Source: an uncultured Thermoanaerobacteraceae bacterium
GTDB lineage: Bacteria > Bacillota > DSM-12270 > Thermacetogeniales > Thermacetogeniaceae
Direction of reading: 5' to 3'
Assembly (NCBI GenBank): GCA_937914965.1
Contig: CALGIY010000142.1
Span: forward strand, 1-6,871
Length of the DNA: 6,871 bases
Position numbers and translations under genes: made by a program. The notes under the pieces were generated by a model. The model searched no databases. It was not told where the DNA came from and worked only from the letters and a program-made list of their open reading frames with translations. Shown here piece by piece: positions 6,096-6,871 of the stretch (its first letter is position 1; each line of letters starts with the position of its first letter).

Positions 6096-6871
6096 CTATG
6101 ATATCTCCAACATCCGGGCCAAGGCCCGCTGTGCCTTTTTCGCAGTCCCGGGGTCCACCTGGATCTGAGGTTCCATACCTTCTAGGGTCTGCTTCACCTT
6201 TTCTAGTGTCGTCAGCTTCATATCCGGGCAGGTCAGTTGGTGAGCAGCGGGATAAAATAGCTTATCCGGGCAGGCCTGCTGCAGAGAATAAATCATCCCC
6301 TCTTCCGTCCCGATGATAAATGCTCTGTTAGGGGATTCCTTTGCGAATTTCAGCATGCCCCCAGTGCTGGAGACATGATCCGCAGCATCAATTACCTCAG
6401 GACGACACTCCGGGTGAACCATCACCAGAGCACCTGGATGAGCAGCCCTTGCCGCATCAATCTCAGCAACAGTCAGGTTGTCATGTACATTGCAGCAGCC
6501 ATCCCATAAAATCAACTGACGGCCGGTCTTCCGGGATATATAGTGGCCTAGATTGCGGTCCGGAACAAAGAGCACTGGTTTGTCATTTGGAAGGGAGTTT
6601 ACTACTTGTACAGCATTAGATGAAGTGCAGGCAATATCGCTCTCCGCTTTTACAGCTGCCGAAGAGTTTACATAGGTAACAACAACACACCCCGGAATCT
6701 CTTCTTTCCTTGCGCGCACCGCTTCCCCGGTAGCCCGATCCGCAAGATAACACCCTGCATTTTTCTCGGGAAGAAGAACTGTCTTCTCCGGAGAGAGGAT
6801 TTTCGCACTTTCCGCCATAAAATAGACACCACAAAAAACAATGACCTCCGCATCAATACTAGCCGACTGTT
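6096..6871 (-). CDS. nadA: Quinolinate synthase, 5' end outside window
   Basis: This [4Fe-4S] enzyme condenses iminoaspartate from NadB with dihydroxyacetone phosphate to give quinolinate. The frame is open from codon 6869-6867 to a TAG at 6098-6096, giving 257 visible residues; the ATG at 6818 is internal. About 45-50 N-terminal residues, including the family's early substrate-binding motif, are beyond the right edge. All three iron-sulfur cysteines are visible: VFCGVYFMAE (Cys codon 6833-6831), VMVHPEC (Cys codon 6407-6405) and QLTCPDMK (Cys codon 6230-6228). Other marks are AKILSPEKTVLLP, VVTYVNSSAAVKAESD, CTSSNAV, FVPDRNLG, HVSSTGGML and FIIGTEEGMIYSL, all characteristic of NadA. A DGCCN segment carries an extra cysteine. 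It is the first visible gene of the run. Any operon promoter or NAD-responsive operator would lie outside the window. Confidence 0.97.
   Translation of the reverse strand, partial: QSASIDAEVIVFCGVYFMAESAKILSPEKTVLLPEKNAGCYLADRATGEAVRARKEEIPGCVVVTYVNSSAAVKAESDIACTSSNAVQVVNSLPNDKPVLFVPDRNLGHYISRKTGRQLILWDGCCNVHDNLTVAEIDAARAAHPGALVMVHPECRPEVIDAADHVSSTGGMLKFAKESPNRAFIIGTEEGMIYSLQQACPDKLFYPAAHQLTCPDMKLTTLEKVKQTLEGMEPQIQVDPGTAKKAQRALARMLEIS

Larger units (their letters stand above)
782..6871 (-). other. Probable cofactor operon nadA-nadB-nadC-birA-coaX-dusB
   Basis: Six same-strand genes follow with gaps or overlaps of about +119 (with the preferred nadB start), +72, -4, -4 and -17 nt. The three overlaps link nadC, birA, coaX and dusB tightly. 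No strong internal promoter or terminator is visible between them. The 5' boundary is not in the window, and the 3' boundary is probably the intergenic region at 622-781. A single transcript is inference from spacing. Confidence 0.75.

Noticed and set aside
5779..6168. 129-codon plus-strand open frame across the nadA-nadB junction
   Set aside because: It is mostly antisense to nadB and the end of nadA, with low-complexity composition and no recognisable motif.

Overview
The window looks like ordinary chromosomal DNA from a Gram-positive bacterium, most likely a moderate-GC member of the Clostridia (Peptococcaceae or a syntrophic or thermophilic relative). This rests on three things: the gene order nadA-nadB-nadC-birA-coaX-dusB, a type III (CoaX) rather than type I or II pantothenate kinase, and purine-rich GGAG/GGGAGG-type ribosome binding sites. 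The organism assignment is inference. All recognised genes lie on the minus strand, so transcription runs from the right edge (6871) to the left edge (1). No plus-strand gene, rRNA, tRNA, CRISPR array, insertion sequence or phage gene was found.

From right to left: nadA (5' end outside the window), nadB and nadC encode the three steps of de novo NAD synthesis from aspartate, through iminoaspartate and quinolinate, to nicotinate mononucleotide. Next come birA (biotin-protein ligase with an N-terminal helix-turn-helix), coaX (first step of CoA synthesis from pantothenate) and a dusB-type tRNA-dihydrouridine synthase. nadC/birA and birA/coaX overlap by 4 nt, and coaX/dusB by 17 nt. These four genes are therefore probably translationally coupled parts of one transcript that joins NAD, biotin-attachment and CoA cofactor functions. 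nadA-nadB and nadB-nadC are separated by about 119 and 72 nt. The nadA-nadB gap contains two small inverted repeats, and the most probable NadB start is an internal ATG with a good ribosome binding site, giving a 520-residue protein.

After dusB is a 160-bp intergenic region. It contains a 27-bp direct repeat (25/27 identical, 50-bp period) built around GGTACC palindromes, a possible weak terminator, and a convincing sigma-A-type promoter. The promoter is followed by a DedA/SNARE-associated-family membrane protein gene that starts at GTG and runs off the left edge. This gene is probably its own transcription unit.

No undescribed system is evident. The points most worth a second look are the paired GGTACC repeat, the compact cofactor operon with its TTG-started, potentially regulatory BirA, and the nadA-nadB leader.
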